In this document: positions 9,069-18,271 of the stretch, in pieces
Numbering within the stretch: the stretch's first letter is position 1
How the letters are laid out: each line of letters opens with the position of its first letter
Assembly (NCBI GenBank): GCA_964605665.1
Contig: CAZSDP010000010.1
Span: forward strand, 82,439 to 146,438
Direction: 5' to 3'
From: CAZSDP01 sp964605665
GTDB taxonomy: Bacteria; Planctomycetota; UBA8108; UBA1146
DNA: 64,000 nt
Program-made: the position numbers and the translations under genes
The notes under the pieces: model-generated
What the model was told of the DNA's origin: nothing
Databases searched by the model: none
Seen by the model: only the letters and a program-made list of their open reading frames with translations

Positions 9069-10088
9069 TCAGGGGCAGGACAGTGCCATATCGCAGGTCA
9101 ACGAACTGGCGGTGCTATCGCTCCCGCAGGCTGGGAAGGGTGAACTGGGAGCAGGTCCTCCAGTGAAGAGATAATTGAGCAGGATGATCGGGTCCGCGAG
9201 GTTCTTTTGTCCGTCATCGTTGATGTCTGCTGCATCTTCACACTCGGCTGGTACTCCACCAGAAAATAGCTCGTCGAGAAGGACGATCGCATCAACCAAG
9301 TTGATCAACCCGTCATCGGTGACATCTCCGCGGACAAACATCGGTGCGAACACCGGAGGGAGAATCACACAGCTCACCGCATCCAAAACGATTTCGATGG
9401 AGTACGCGTCATTGATCATGTCGCCGTCGATGTCGACATCCGGAGTAATGCCAAACAAGGTGAGGACATCGGTCAAGGTGCCGGAGAAGGGGAAGGGGGC
9501 GGGAATCTGATCGAAGAGAAGACCGGGAACCGCTCCGGCGATCGGAGCACTGGTAAAGCTCGTCGCATTGGGAGCCACGGTCCCTTCGAGCACGACTCCT
9601 TGAAGTGGAATACCAATTCCGATGTTGAGTGTCGCCGGGTCTGTCAACAATGCGCCGGCAGTGATCGATCCCATCTCAAACAACGCGAGGGGCTCTCCAC
9701 CCGGGCCGAGACTCGCAGGATCGATTTCGAACTCTTCCGTTCCTGAAAAGTCGTCGAGCGGGTCTCCGTCCAGATCGATTCCGTTGTACGTCGCTACCGA
9801 GATCATCGGGTCGTTCTGAGCGGTGGGATCGTCGAGATCTCGAATCTCCAGAAGCGTGCGCAACCCACCCGTTGAAAAAGAATCCGAGATCAGGGCATTG
9901 AGGATACCGGACACGATGATGCTGCTCCCGAGTGTCCCTCCCGAGACCGAGGCTCCACTGATCACCAGTCCCGCAGTATCTGACGACTGCGCCGCGACTG
10001 GAGAACAGTTGAGGGTGACAACACCCATCACAAGCACGAGTACGCACACACCGATTTGGATTCGAGAGAACTGGCGGGTCTGCCACAT
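9069..10088 (-). CDS. Secreted protein with C-terminal Cys-marked dockerin-like module
   Basis: I choose the ATG at 10088, which has GGAGG 7 nt upstream; an in-frame ATG at 10109 has no ribosome site. The 339-residue product has a signal peptide (hydrophobic IGVCVLVLVMGVVTL, cleavage near PVAAQ). A beta-rich domain of about 190 residues follows that I do not recognise; it contains DVDIDGDMINDAYSIEI, a possible calcium-binding turn. The last 85 residues form two EF-hand-like loops (RGDVTDDG and NDDGQKNLAD), then a CGSDSTASSLTC segment and a terminal SCP. The same tail is on eight other proteins in this window. The protein is probably exported and held at the cell surface through its tail, which is inference. 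Confidence 0.85.
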   Translation of the reverse strand: MWQTRQFSRIQIGVCVLVLVMGVVTLNCSPVAAQSSDTAGLVISGASVSGGTLGSSIIVSGILNALISDSFSTGGLRTLLEIRDLDDPTAQNDPMISVATYNGIDLDGDPLDDFSGTEEFEIDPASLGPGGEPLALFEMGSITAGALLTDPATLNIGIGIPLQGVVLEGTVAPNATSFTSAPIAGAVPGLLFDQIPAPFPFSGTLTDVLTLFGITPDVDIDGDMINDAYSIEIVLDAVSCVILPPVFAPMFVRGDVTDDGLINLVDAIVLLDELFSGGVPAECEDAADINDDGQKNLADPIILLNYLFTGGPAPSSPFPACGSDSTASSLTCDMALSCP

Positions 10089-10196
10089 AACCGAACCTCC
10101 AAGAGCCATCAGTGGGAAAGATTAGACCCCTTCATTGTACCGCTTCAACGGCCCACTCCGAAACCCATCCTCTTCCAACCACGCTCCTCAGCGATC

Positions 10197-13100
10197 TCAT
10201 TCCTCGAGCACCACGTCGACATTGTTGAGATCTCGTCCCTGGAGATCGACATCGACGCCTCCTCCGGTGCTCCCGCCTCCGTTCCCCCGGCCTGGAGTGG
10301 TGATCCGATAGGCGCCAGATTCGAGGCCGTCAAAGGTGAAGAGCCCATCGTCATCAGAGACGGTACTCTTCCGTACCCCCCTGTTTTCGTCCTCACTTCC
10401 CCGCAGGATCAAGAATCGGGGACCGGCCGTATCGCCATTTGCAGTCAAAATTCGACCGGAGACGGAGAGTCCACGGGTGAGCAACAGCACGATCTCGCGC
10501 TCTTGCCCTCGCGAGATCGGCTGCAGAGTTTGGGTCAACTGAACATAGTTCTCATGATTCACCACGATTTGGGGAGTCCCGGAGGGAACCCCCTCCAGCA
10601 AAAAGGACCCGTTCGAATCGGACCTCACCGATTCGCCGAACATCGCAGACTGCCAAGTCCGCCGCATCGCATCTTCGTCGCTCTCTTCGCCGGAGTCCTC
10701 CTCCAAAGCGACAGAAATCTCAGCACCTGCGATCGGCTGTCCAGTTTGGGTATCACGCACCACTCCCAGAAGACGCGCCGCCCGCTCCAACTCAACTTGC
10801 TCTTCCCGAACCGTTCCCGGTTGTAGTTGAAAGTCGACAGTAGCCGAACTGTATCCAGCTGCGCGAATCTGCAGGGAATAAGTTCCCGCCTCGAGTTCTC
10901 CTCGCTCATAGATTCCCTCGGGCGAGTTGACCGTCTCGAGCCCTCGCGGCCCAAACATGCTCTCTTGATCTTCACTGATGAGCATCACTTCGAACTCAGA
11001 AACCGGTCTACCATTCGCGACATCGGTCACTCGAGTGAGAAGAGTCGCAGCTGGCAACAACCGTAGATTCTCCGTGGCGACTCCGTTGACATAGATCGAG
11101 TTGACGATCGACTTCGCAAAGCCCTGCTTTTCAGCGACCGCTGCATAACCTCCGATGGGAAGACCGATCACCTCATATTGCCCATCCATATCGGTTCTTG
11201 CGGTCCGGAGTGCGCCACCCATCGCCATCTGGATCGCGAAGACACTTTCGTCCACCCCCGTCTCCGTCAGAACTCGAACGACGGCGTCTGCGATCGGATT
11301 CCCAAAGTCGTCGGTCACGGTCCCGGTGAGAATCGATCCCGGATCGAGAACGAGAGTGACCTCAACATCGCTTCCTTCCAACAAAGAGATCGGCTGGGTC
11401 GGACTATCGGAGTATCCGACCATTTCCGCCCCGATCGAAAACTCGCCCGGTTCATGCGCTTCGAACTTGAAACGTCCTTCCGAGTCGGTGTGAACCACCT
11501 CACCACCTTTGGGAAGACCGAGCATCTGCATGAACATTCGTCCACGCATATCTTCAGAGCCGTCTGACCCTTTTGCCAACCGGACGATGGCACCGGAAAC
11601 CGGTCCCGAACCGTCAGTCACGATTCCTGAGATGCTGGACGCAACTCGCAGCGAAACGTTGACGGGCGAGACCGACTCCGCTTCGGTAAGGCGGAAGGAG
11701 TCGGAGCTTCCTCGGGTATAGCCAGGGAAGTCCGCGATGATTTTGTAGAAACCCTCTTCCTCGGCGAAGTACTGGTCGAGAACGAACTCTCCTCGTTCAT
11801 CGGTGACTTCCACTCCGAGCATGATCAGTGAGGTATCGAACTGGAATGGCCCCATATCTCCAGGAATGTCCGGAGTCAAACGAACCAATGCTCCCGGCTG
11901 GGGGGCGCCGGTAGGATCGGTCACCGTTCCGCGGATCGTCGCGATCGGATCGACGGTGATCACCAACTCTTCCACGACACCATCGAGATTCGCCATCACC
12001 CTGCCACTCATGTAACCGGAAGCACGAGCCTGGACTTCAACTTCGCGAAACTCCGGCTCCGGCTCCGCCCAGCGGGGACTGCGGCCCATGAACATCATCG
12101 GAGCCGAACTCTCGGCGATCACTCCCGTGAGCTCGAAGCGGCCATCTCGATCAGTTTCGGTGGTACTTGCCCCACTCCTCACACTTGCGCCCTCGAGACC
12201 CTCGCTCGTATCGGAACGCAGCACGATTCCTCGGAGAGTCATCCCGGGCTGCAATTCGAGCTCGATACCAGCCTCACCAGCGCGAACCTCTGACTGAGTT
12301 TGAGGCGCATATCCGACGGCGCTCGCCAATACCTCGTATTGCTCGCCCATCCTCAGGCCCATGATCTCAAAGCGTCCATCCGCGTCGGTTTTGACCTGAA
12401 GGCGGCCGCTGAAGAGATCGCGGAAGATCACGCCACCCGACATCATCCCCCCACTCGCCAAGACCGCTTGAACGGTGGCATCTTGAATCGGAGCCCCCAC
12501 ATTGGAGATGACTCTGCCTGAGATGCTCTCACCGGGATCAACCAAAACCTCGCCGAGGTCGGCGACGCTCCCCCACTCGAGGCTGAGCTCTTGTTGGTGT
12601 GGCTTGAGTCCCGGGGTCTCAATCGTCAATCGGTATCTTCCTGCACCGAGATCCCCGAAGCTAAACTGGCCAAACTCGTCAGAGTTCACTCTTCGAGGCT
12701 CTTCACCGAGCATTCGCTGTGCCATCGCGACGAAGTCATCCGCGCCAGGAAATGGGAGCTGAATCGCTTGGTCGAGACGCTCAATCTGAACCGGAACATC
12801 GATCAGAGGGAAGCCTCTCGGAGTCATCAAGGTCCCGACGACATAGGCGGGATCACCGTAATAGACGACCACCCCAGTGGTCCCCGTTTCGACCCCTGGC
12901 ACGGTACTCTCGAGGCCGAACTCACTGCCGGTCTCGGTACGACTGTACGCGGTGATGCTGTAGATCCCCGGCGGGAGTGAAGCGATCTCGAAGGAACCAT
13001 CGTCACCTGAAAACACTTCGAAGGGTCCTTTGAGAAACTCACCGTTGACATACCTGAGCGCTTTACGAATGAGGGGGCCGATACCACTGGTACTCGGTGG

Positions 13101-13778
13101 GGTAAACTCGGCGATCACTCTGACCCCGGGCATTCCCTCGCCGGAAGCTCGGACCACCTTACCGGCAATCGATGCACCACGTTCCAGTTCGAGGGTGATC
13201 TCCTCGGTACGCTCTTGTGAGAGGGACACCACATCGCCATAGCGAAAGAGCCACTTCGAGGCGGTCGTCAGCAAGAAGTAGCCTCCATCGGCAGCTCCTC
13301 GCACCTCAAAAACTCCATCCTCACCGGTCGTGCTCACGATCGCAGACCTTCGAAAAGCTTCGAGCTCTCGACGAACGAAGTTCAAAATCTCCGGAACATC
13401 TGGAAGTCCTCCCCCGACCAGGGAAGAGAGATTCGATTCAGCCTTCTGGATGAGGGACTCAATTCTCGAGGAGGCGAAGAGCATCACCTTCGCCCCTTCG
13501 ATCGGAACTCCTTCACCACTCACCACACCACGAAGGAGGGGAGGAGTTTCTGGAGCGGGCGGTGTGACCTCCACTTCGGTCTTCTCGCGGGACTTTTTGC
13601 TACTGGACTGGTTTGTAGTGCTACCAGGCTCAAAGTCATTCACGTCACGTTGAGTCTCAGTCGAAACGACCGGCTCAGTGTCTCGAGCACCTGGGTTTGG
13701 AGCCTCAAAGAGGAAGAAGAACAGCCCCCCGCAGACCAACAGCGCCGCCATCAGTCCGATCAGTAAGTTTCTTGGCAC
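10197..13778 (-). CDS. Giant carboxypeptidase-regulatory-like repeat protein (membrane-anchored)
   Basis: The 1193-residue product has an N-terminal anchor (LLIGLMAALLVCGGLFFFLF), a Pro/Thr/Ser linker, and then roughly eight to ten repeats of about 90 residues. Each repeat follows a 'G.V.D..G.PI.GA.V.......T..DG.F.......G.Y......' pattern, typical of CarboxypepD_reg or Cna-B-like beta sandwiches (for example GTVTDDFGNPIADAVVRV). Such proteins are extracellular stalks or binding scaffolds; no catalytic motif is visible. The GTG at 13778 has AAGGTGA 5 nt upstream; an in-frame TTG at 13796 does not. A relative of the same design lies at 21785-24760 and a one-domain lipoprotein at 18272-19027. 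Lower-complexity linkers near residues 20-70 may cross the cell wall. Confidence 0.9.
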   Translation of the reverse strand: MPRNLLIGLMAALLVCGGLFFFLFEAPNPGARDTEPVVSTETQRDVNDFEPGSTTNQSSSKKSREKTEVEVTPPAPETPPLLRGVVSGEGVPIEGAKVMLFASSRIESLIQKAESNLSSLVGGGLPDVPEILNFVRRELEAFRRSAIVSTTGEDGVFEVRGAADGGYFLLTTASKWLFRYGDVVSLSQERTEEITLELERGASIAGKVVRASGEGMPGVRVIAEFTPPSTSGIGPLIRKALRYVNGEFLKGPFEVFSGDDGSFEIASLPPGIYSITAYSRTETGSEFGLESTVPGVETGTTGVVVYYGDPAYVVGTLMTPRGFPLIDVPVQIERLDQAIQLPFPGADDFVAMAQRMLGEEPRRVNSDEFGQFSFGDLGAGRYRLTIETPGLKPHQQELSLEWGSVADLGEVLVDPGESISGRVISNVGAPIQDATVQAVLASGGMMSGGVIFRDLFSGRLQVKTDADGRFEIMGLRMGEQYEVLASAVGYAPQTQSEVRAGEAGIELELQPGMTLRGIVLRSDTSEGLEGASVRSGASTTETDRDGRFELTGVIAESSAPMMFMGRSPRWAEPEPEFREVEVQARASGYMSGRVMANLDGVVEELVITVDPIATIRGTVTDPTGAPQPGALVRLTPDIPGDMGPFQFDTSLIMLGVEVTDERGEFVLDQYFAEEEGFYKIIADFPGYTRGSSDSFRLTEAESVSPVNVSLRVASSISGIVTDGSGPVSGAIVRLAKGSDGSEDMRGRMFMQMLGLPKGGEVVHTDSEGRFKFEAHEPGEFSIGAEMVGYSDSPTQPISLLEGSDVEVTLVLDPGSILTGTVTDDFGNPIADAVVRVLTETGVDESVFAIQMAMGGALRTARTDMDGQYEVIGLPIGGYAAVAEKQGFAKSIVNSIYVNGVATENLRLLPAATLLTRVTDVANGRPVSEFEVMLISEDQESMFGPRGLETVNSPEGIYERGELEAGTYSLQIRAAGYSSATVDFQLQPGTVREEQVELERAARLLGVVRDTQTGQPIAGAEISVALEEDSGEESDEDAMRRTWQSAMFGESVRSDSNGSFLLEGVPSGTPQIVVNHENYVQLTQTLQPISRGQEREIVLLLTRGLSVSGRILTANGDTAGPRFLILRGSEDENRGVRKSTVSDDDGLFTFDGLESGAYRITTPGRGNGGGSTGGGVDVDLQGRDLNNVDVVLEE

Positions 13779-13796
13779 TTGGCTCACCTTCAGCAA

Positions 13797-14138
13797 TTTC
13801 TAGGTTCACACCGCGTTTCGAGGGTTTGATCACCCGGATCTCGAACTCTCCCCGTCCCGTTTCAGCCACTGCCCACGTCACTGTTGTGCCGGGAAGCCCT
13901 GATCGGGAATGCGCCTCGTTGCGATCGCAAGGATCATTCCCAACGGGAGCTCAATTCGCCAAGAGTCGTGCCTTCAGAAGGGTCACCACACTGCCGTATC
14001 TCCCAGGAGGAGGTGACGGTGCAGAGAAGGCCTCTCGTCGATGAGTGCTCAATAGCATAACTGCGGCGACGACGAGAGTCTCTAGGGTCCAATGATCTGC
14101 GAAAATCGCTGATCTCCCCCATCTGGTAAAGATGACCC
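13797..14138. other. Intergenic region between two minus-strand surface-protein genes
   Basis: About 340 bases without a supportable gene. Overlapping minus-strand open frames here lack recognisable motifs and ribosome sites. It should contain the promoter of the giant repeat protein. I saw no hairpin with a T-run. Confidence 0.4.
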
Positions 14139-14984
14139 TCAAGGGCAGGTCGCAAATGAACTACAACCGATCCCCGGCACGCTCCCGCAGGTCGGAAATG
14201 GCGCACTCGGCGCTGGACCCAAGGCAATCAGATAGTTCAGGGTGAAGAAGACGTCCGCAAGGGTCAGCGTGCCATTTGCATCGGAATCGATCGCATCGAG
14301 GCACAAAAGTGGAGAAAGACCGAATAGTTGCAAGACAGCGGAGACGGGATCGGAGATATCGATCACTCCATCCGCGTTCGCGTCACCGCGGACAAAGTCG
14401 ATCCCACCTAAGACCGTGACCTCAGCGCCGATCAAGACTGGGGCGATCGACTGACCGAGCGAAATCACGATTGAAGAAAGTGGCGGTGAGCCAAGGCAAT
14501 CGCAAAATCCGACCTCGGTCACCGTCCCTCCCCGAGCAGTTGGCGAGAGTTGCCAGAGAAGATCCAAAGTGTGATAGGAAGAACCGGCGGGAAGCTCTTC
14601 GACCGCCATGAAGTCAAAAACCACCCCGACGGTCATTCCGGTGAGCCCTGGATCGAGGAAGAGCTCAACATCGAAAAAGTCCGGTCCACTTCCCCCATTG
14701 AGGGTGCTGAGCGCGACCCCCTGCTGAACTCCCAAAGGAATCAAAGTGTCATCTCCGGCGAGCATCGAGAATGTGAATCCCTGTAGCCCGTCAGTCCCCA
14801 CCGGGTTGATCGTCTGTGGAAGCGTGATCATCTCGCCAGGATTCGCGGATCCCCCACCCAGCGTTACCACGAAGTCCTGGTTTTGGGCGCCGCAGATCGG
14901 AGGCACCGCAAGCAAGACCGTGAACACCAGAATCGAGCTCATCCCGGCGAAGATCGAGCCCGGTTTTTCGAATCCTGTCAGCAC
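14139..14984 (-). CDS. Secreted protein with cohesin-like domain and Cys-marked dockerin-like tail
   Basis: Start choice: the GTG at 14984 follows GGAGG by 6 nt, giving 281 residues and an N-terminal signal peptide (SSILVFTVLLAVPPICGAQ). Upstream in-frame ATG codons lack a ribosome site. The next 145 residues begin with FVVTLGGGSANPGEMITLP and continue through LQGFTFSMLAGDDTLIPLGV. They resemble the opening strands of cohesin-type domains ('V.....G..V.VPV......V.GF.F.L.YD...L'). The last 80 residues hold two dockerin loops (RGDANADGVIDISD and DSDANGTLTLADV), then PTCGSVPGIGCSSFATCP. A cohesin-like and a dockerin-like domain in one exported chain would allow polymerisation or attachment to other tailed proteins. 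The cohesin assignment is by eye and moderate; the tail is clear. Confidence 0.8.
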   Translation of the reverse strand: MLTGFEKPGSIFAGMSSILVFTVLLAVPPICGAQNQDFVVTLGGGSANPGEMITLPQTINPVGTDGLQGFTFSMLAGDDTLIPLGVQQGVALSTLNGGSGPDFFDVELFLDPGLTGMTVGVVFDFMAVEELPAGSSYHTLDLLWQLSPTARGGTVTEVGFCDCLGSPPLSSIVISLGQSIAPVLIGAEVTVLGGIDFVRGDANADGVIDISDPVSAVLQLFGLSPLLCLDAIDSDANGTLTLADVFFTLNYLIALGPAPSAPFPTCGSVPGIGCSSFATCP

Positions 14985-15385
14985 GATTGACCTCCACAAT
15001 GAAACGTGGCTAGAACGAGGAATGGACCCACCACGGAGCTGCGGGATGAACCGTGTCGAGGCCACTAGGCTACCTCAATCCGAGCCGAGGGAAACCGATG
15101 ACCGAAATTCGTGATCACTCGAGCTGAATCGAAACACCCTAGAGAGATTCACCGCGCAATATTCGGTGAATTTACGATCCGCTGGAAGCTCTTGCTGAGA
15201 CTCTCTATACGGTGCGAGAGACCTCATTACTGCGGATTTGTGGGGAGAGCTCTTCGAGTGGAAGTGCCACCGTAAGTCTCTCGCTCACCCAAAAGGGAAA
15301 ATCATAGCAGCGAGCGGTTCTCCTGCTGGTCTGGGCCGTTAGACTGCTGCGTTCTCGGGTACCTATTCCGAATGGAGTGCTTCTC
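14985..15385. other. Divergent intergenic region
   Basis: A 400-base region between the divergent cohesin-like and SDR-like genes that should hold both promoters. It is somewhat richer in AT than the flanking genes. No conserved small gene, RNA or clear operator was recognised. Confidence 0.4.
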
Positions 15386-17020
15386 GTGACCGACTCGACC
15401 ACCGAAGGCCCTCTCCCCTCGCCGGCGGGATCAAATTCTGAAGAAACGAAGTTTGATCCTCCGCCTCCGAGCGTCGAGGCGTTAGAGGAGAGCCTCCGAG
15501 TGATCGAGCAGATTGGAGAAGACCCCACTGCTCTGGCCGCCTTGCCCCATGAGACTTTGATCAAACTCAGACGAGCGTGCGGTCGAATCTCTCACCCGGA
15601 AGGGCGTCAACGCCGCGCGGTGAGTCGAGCCAAGCGGCGCAGAAAAGAGCATGAGCGCCGCAGGCATGACGAGGAGATTCTCAACCGCACGGGAATTCGT
15701 CGGATGCGGGCTTCCTTGATTTATCCCACGCCAATGCCGGAAGACGGAATCCCCAAACTCTCTAACTCTCACCGATCTGCTCCACCGATTGCTTGGGAGG
15801 AAGGACACTCTTCCCGCTTGCAGGAAACACGAAACTGCTACATCTGCAAATCGGACTACCGAGAAGTTCACGCTTTCTATGACTCTCTCTGCCAAGAATG
15901 CGCTGAGTTCAATTGGCAAAAGCGGCACCAGACTGCAGATCTTTCTGGTCGTGTTGCGTATCTCTCCGGCGGACGAGTAAAAATCGGCTATCAAACGGGG
16001 ATCAAGCTCTTACGCGCCGGAGCGAAGTTGATCGTCTCCACCAGATTTCCTCGGGATGCTGCGAAGCGATACCAAGGTGAAGTCGACTTCGAAGAGTGGA
16101 GTGATCGACTCAATATTTACGGGCTCGATCTGCGTCACACACCCAGCGTCGAAGCGTTCGCCGCACATATCTTGCGTACCGAATCGAGGCTCGATTATCT
16201 GATCAACAACGCTTGCCAGACCGTTCGGCGCCCCCCAGGTTTCTACGATCACTTGATGGCAGCAGAAACAAAGCCCTGGACAGAGCTCGATGCTCCCTTA
16301 CGACCACTCTTGGCTGCCCATCGAGAGCTCACCGAGCACTCGAATCTCGAAGACGATGACGGTCGAGGGGAAAGATCGATCTCTACCGATCTGCGCGTCT
16401 CCAAGCAGGCGGGCCTCGAACTCTCTGCCGCGCTCTCGCAACTAGTTTTGGTCGATGGAGACTCTGATCGCAGTGAGGATCTGTTTCCCAGCGAAGAACT
16501 CGATGCCGATCTCCAGCAGGTCGATCTGCGCATCAAGAACAGCTGGCGTCTCCCTCTCGATGAAGTTCCGACCGTAGAGTTACTGGAAGTCCACCTCACC
16601 AATGCTGTCGCACCTTTCGTTTTGAATGCACGGTTGAAACCGTTGATGATGCGCCCCGGTACACGAGATCAACATGTCGTCAACGTGTCTGCGGTAGAGG
16701 GACAGTTCTATCGGTCCTTCAAAACCGACAAGCACCCGCACACCAACATGGCGAAAGCCGCGCTGAACATGATGACTCGTACCTCAGCCCCTGATTATTT
16801 CTCCGACGGCATTCACATGAACTCTGTCGATACCGGTTGGATCACCGATGAGGATCCGGTCACGATTCAAAAACGAAAAACGGAAGAACATGGGTTTCAC
16901 CCCCCCCTCGACCATGTCGATGCCGCCTCGAGAATCCTCGATCCCATATTTGACGGGGTCACGACGGGATCTCATCTCTGGGGGCAGTTCCTCAAAGATT
17001 ATCGTCCAACCCCTTGGTAG
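15386..17020 (+). CDS. SDR-like oxidoreductase with Cys4 zinc-ribbon-like segment and altered active site
   Basis: The GTG at 15386 follows GGAG by 8 nt; a GTG three codons earlier is less well placed. The 544-residue product is twice the size of a classical SDR. Residues 1-145 are a charged helical extension (a basic Arg/Lys stretch at 75-95). A CYIC...CQEC motif at about 151-172 looks like a zinc-binding ribbon. A Rossmann segment GGRVKIG (195-201) stands for TGxxxGIG, followed by LINNACQT, the NNAG-like motif. The catalytic serine may be in VNVSAVEG. Where the YxxxK pair is expected, the sequence reads HTNMAKAALNMMT, so Lys is kept and Tyr is replaced by Thr. A YRSFK five-mer lies 11 residues earlier but is out of register. 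Function is unknown; non-canonical catalysis or a binding role are both possible. Confidence 0.8.
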   Translation: MTDSTTEGPLPSPAGSNSEETKFDPPPPSVEALEESLRVIEQIGEDPTALAALPHETLIKLRRACGRISHPEGRQRRAVSRAKRRRKEHERRRHDEEILNRTGIRRMRASLIYPTPMPEDGIPKLSNSHRSAPPIAWEEGHSSRLQETRNCYICKSDYREVHAFYDSLCQECAEFNWQKRHQTADLSGRVAYLSGGRVKIGYQTGIKLLRAGAKLIVSTRFPRDAAKRYQGEVDFEEWSDRLNIYGLDLRHTPSVEAFAAHILRTESRLDYLINNACQTVRRPPGFYDHLMAAETKPWTELDAPLRPLLAAHRELTEHSNLEDDDGRGERSISTDLRVSKQAGLELSAALSQLVLVDGDSDRSEDLFPSEELDADLQQVDLRIKNSWRLPLDEVPTVELLEVHLTNAVAPFVLNARLKPLMMRPGTRDQHVVNVSAVEGQFYRSFKTDKHPHTNMAKAALNMMTRTSAPDYFSDGIHMNSVDTGWITDEDPVTIQKRKTEEHGFHPPLDHVDAASRILDPIFDGVTTGSHLWGQFLKDYRPTPW

Positions 17021-17230
17021 CCGACAATTCCACTTCATGGCGCAGTTGTGGTCAGCACGCTCTAACAGGGCGCTTTTTCGGCACTTCAACCCCTTCAGAT
17101 CGACGTCTGTTTCTTCCAATAGTGACGCTCGCAGATAGAATAGGTAGAAGGGCGTCCGAGAATCGACTGTCGTGATCGAGCGCATCTTCGCAAGGATGAG
17201 TTTCTCAGCAACGAGAGGGGAGACGCAAAG

Positions 17231-18019
17231 ATGAGATCGATATCGATGCTCTTCGGGAGCGTGCTCTTGGTGGGTCTTCTCAGCACCTCAACTCCGGTGA
17301 ATGCACAATGGACATTCGTCCGCGGTGACACCAACGGAGATGGAGTCGTCAACATCGCAGATGTGATCACCACGCTAAATGCGCTCTTCCTGCAAGGCCC
17401 AGTTCTCTGCGAAGATGCTCAAGATGGAAATGACGACGGTCTCCTCAACATCGCCGATGGCATTCATGTTCTCGGAGCCCTCTTTGGAAACCCACCCAAT
17501 GTGATCGTCGCTCCCTATCCCGATTGTGGTGAAGACCCCACTGCAGACATGCTCGATTGCCAAGGCCCTATCGCATTCTGCCCCCCGGAACCGAGTGGTT
17601 GCAGTAGCAATACCGATTGTCTTCCGGGTGAGTACTGCAAGTTCGGCCTGGGAACGTGTTCGGGGCCCGGACTTTGTGAACCGATTCCTTTGGTTTGCTC
17701 CACTCTCTTCGATCCAGTCTGTGGTTGTGACGGAGTCACCTATAACAATCCCTGTGAGGCCGCATTCGCCGGGGTGAATATTTTCGCACCAGGAGCATGT
17801 GTCCCAGGAAGCTGCTCTACAGATAGCGATTGCCAAACGGGGGAATTCTGTGACTTCCCCATCGGAGCATGTACCGCGCCAGGCTCATGTGCCGTGATTC
17901 CATTCGTTTGTACGACCTTGTTCGCACCGGTTTGCGGTTGTGACGGAAATACATACGCGAATGCCTGTGTCGCGGCGTCGAACAGCATCAGCATTGACTT
18001 CACCGGGCAGTGTCCTTGA
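17231..18019 (+). CDS. Secreted protein: internal dockerin-like module followed by two Kazal-type inhibitor domains
   Basis: This 262-residue protein starts at an ATG with AGGGGAG 8 nt upstream and has a signal peptide ending near PVNAQ. The dockerin-like double loop comes first (RGDTNGDGVVNIAD and NDDGLLNIADG), closed by its usual CGEDPTADMLDC...FCP segment at about residues 95-120. Here the module is internal, not terminal. Two Cys-rich domains follow, each with PVCGCDG(V/N)TY(N/A)N(P/A)C in a Kazal-like arrangement after an NTDC or SDC..GE(Y/F)C segment. Kazal domains inhibit serine proteases outside the cell. A trypsin-like protease with the same dockerin tail is encoded at 46804-49089. 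The stop codon lies inside the first unit of a 15-bp tandem repeat that runs into a scaffold gap, so the true 3' end may be mis-assembled. Confidence 0.88.
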   Translation: MRSISMLFGSVLLVGLLSTSTPVNAQWTFVRGDTNGDGVVNIADVITTLNALFLQGPVLCEDAQDGNDDGLLNIADGIHVLGALFGNPPNVIVAPYPDCGEDPTADMLDCQGPIAFCPPEPSGCSSNTDCLPGEYCKFGLGTCSGPGLCEPIPLVCSTLFDPVCGCDGVTYNNPCEAAFAGVNIFAPGACVPGSCSTDSDCQTGEFCDFPIGACTAPGSCAVIPFVCTTLFAPVCGCDGNTYANACVAASNSISIDFTGQCP

Positions 18020-18212
18020 ACACAGTGTCCTTGAACACAGTGTCCTTGAACANNNNNNNNNNNNNNNNNNNNNNNNNNNNNNNNNNNNNNNNNNNNNNNN
18101 NNNNNNNNNNNNNNNNNNNNNNNNNNNNNNNNNNNNNNNNNNNNNNNNNNNNCAGTGTCCTTGAGCACAGTGTCCTTGAGCACAGTGTCCTTGAGCACAG
18201 TGTCCTTCAATG
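18008..18212. repeat. 15-bp tandem repeat overlapping the gene end and interrupted by a gap
   Basis: Unit cagtgtccttgaaca occurs three times at 18008-18052. After the 100-N gap the variant cagtgtccttgagca occurs three times at 18153-18197, with a decayed fourth at 18198-18212. In the reading frame of the upstream gene the unit spells Gln-Cys-Pro-stop, so every unit copies the gene's own terminal codons. The left and right halves differ at one base in all copies, which implies a longer array of homogenised variants in between. Confidence 0.95.
18053..18152. other. Scaffold gap (100 N)
   Basis: Exactly 100 Ns, the usual placeholder for a gap of unknown size. It sits within a short tandem repeat, which explains the assembly break. 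True length and repeat number are unknown. Confidence 0.99.
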
Positions 18213-18271
18213 CAGAGACCGCGAGCTAAACCGTTCAGGCGAATGCGCTTTCGAAAGTCGTTCGCCTCGCT

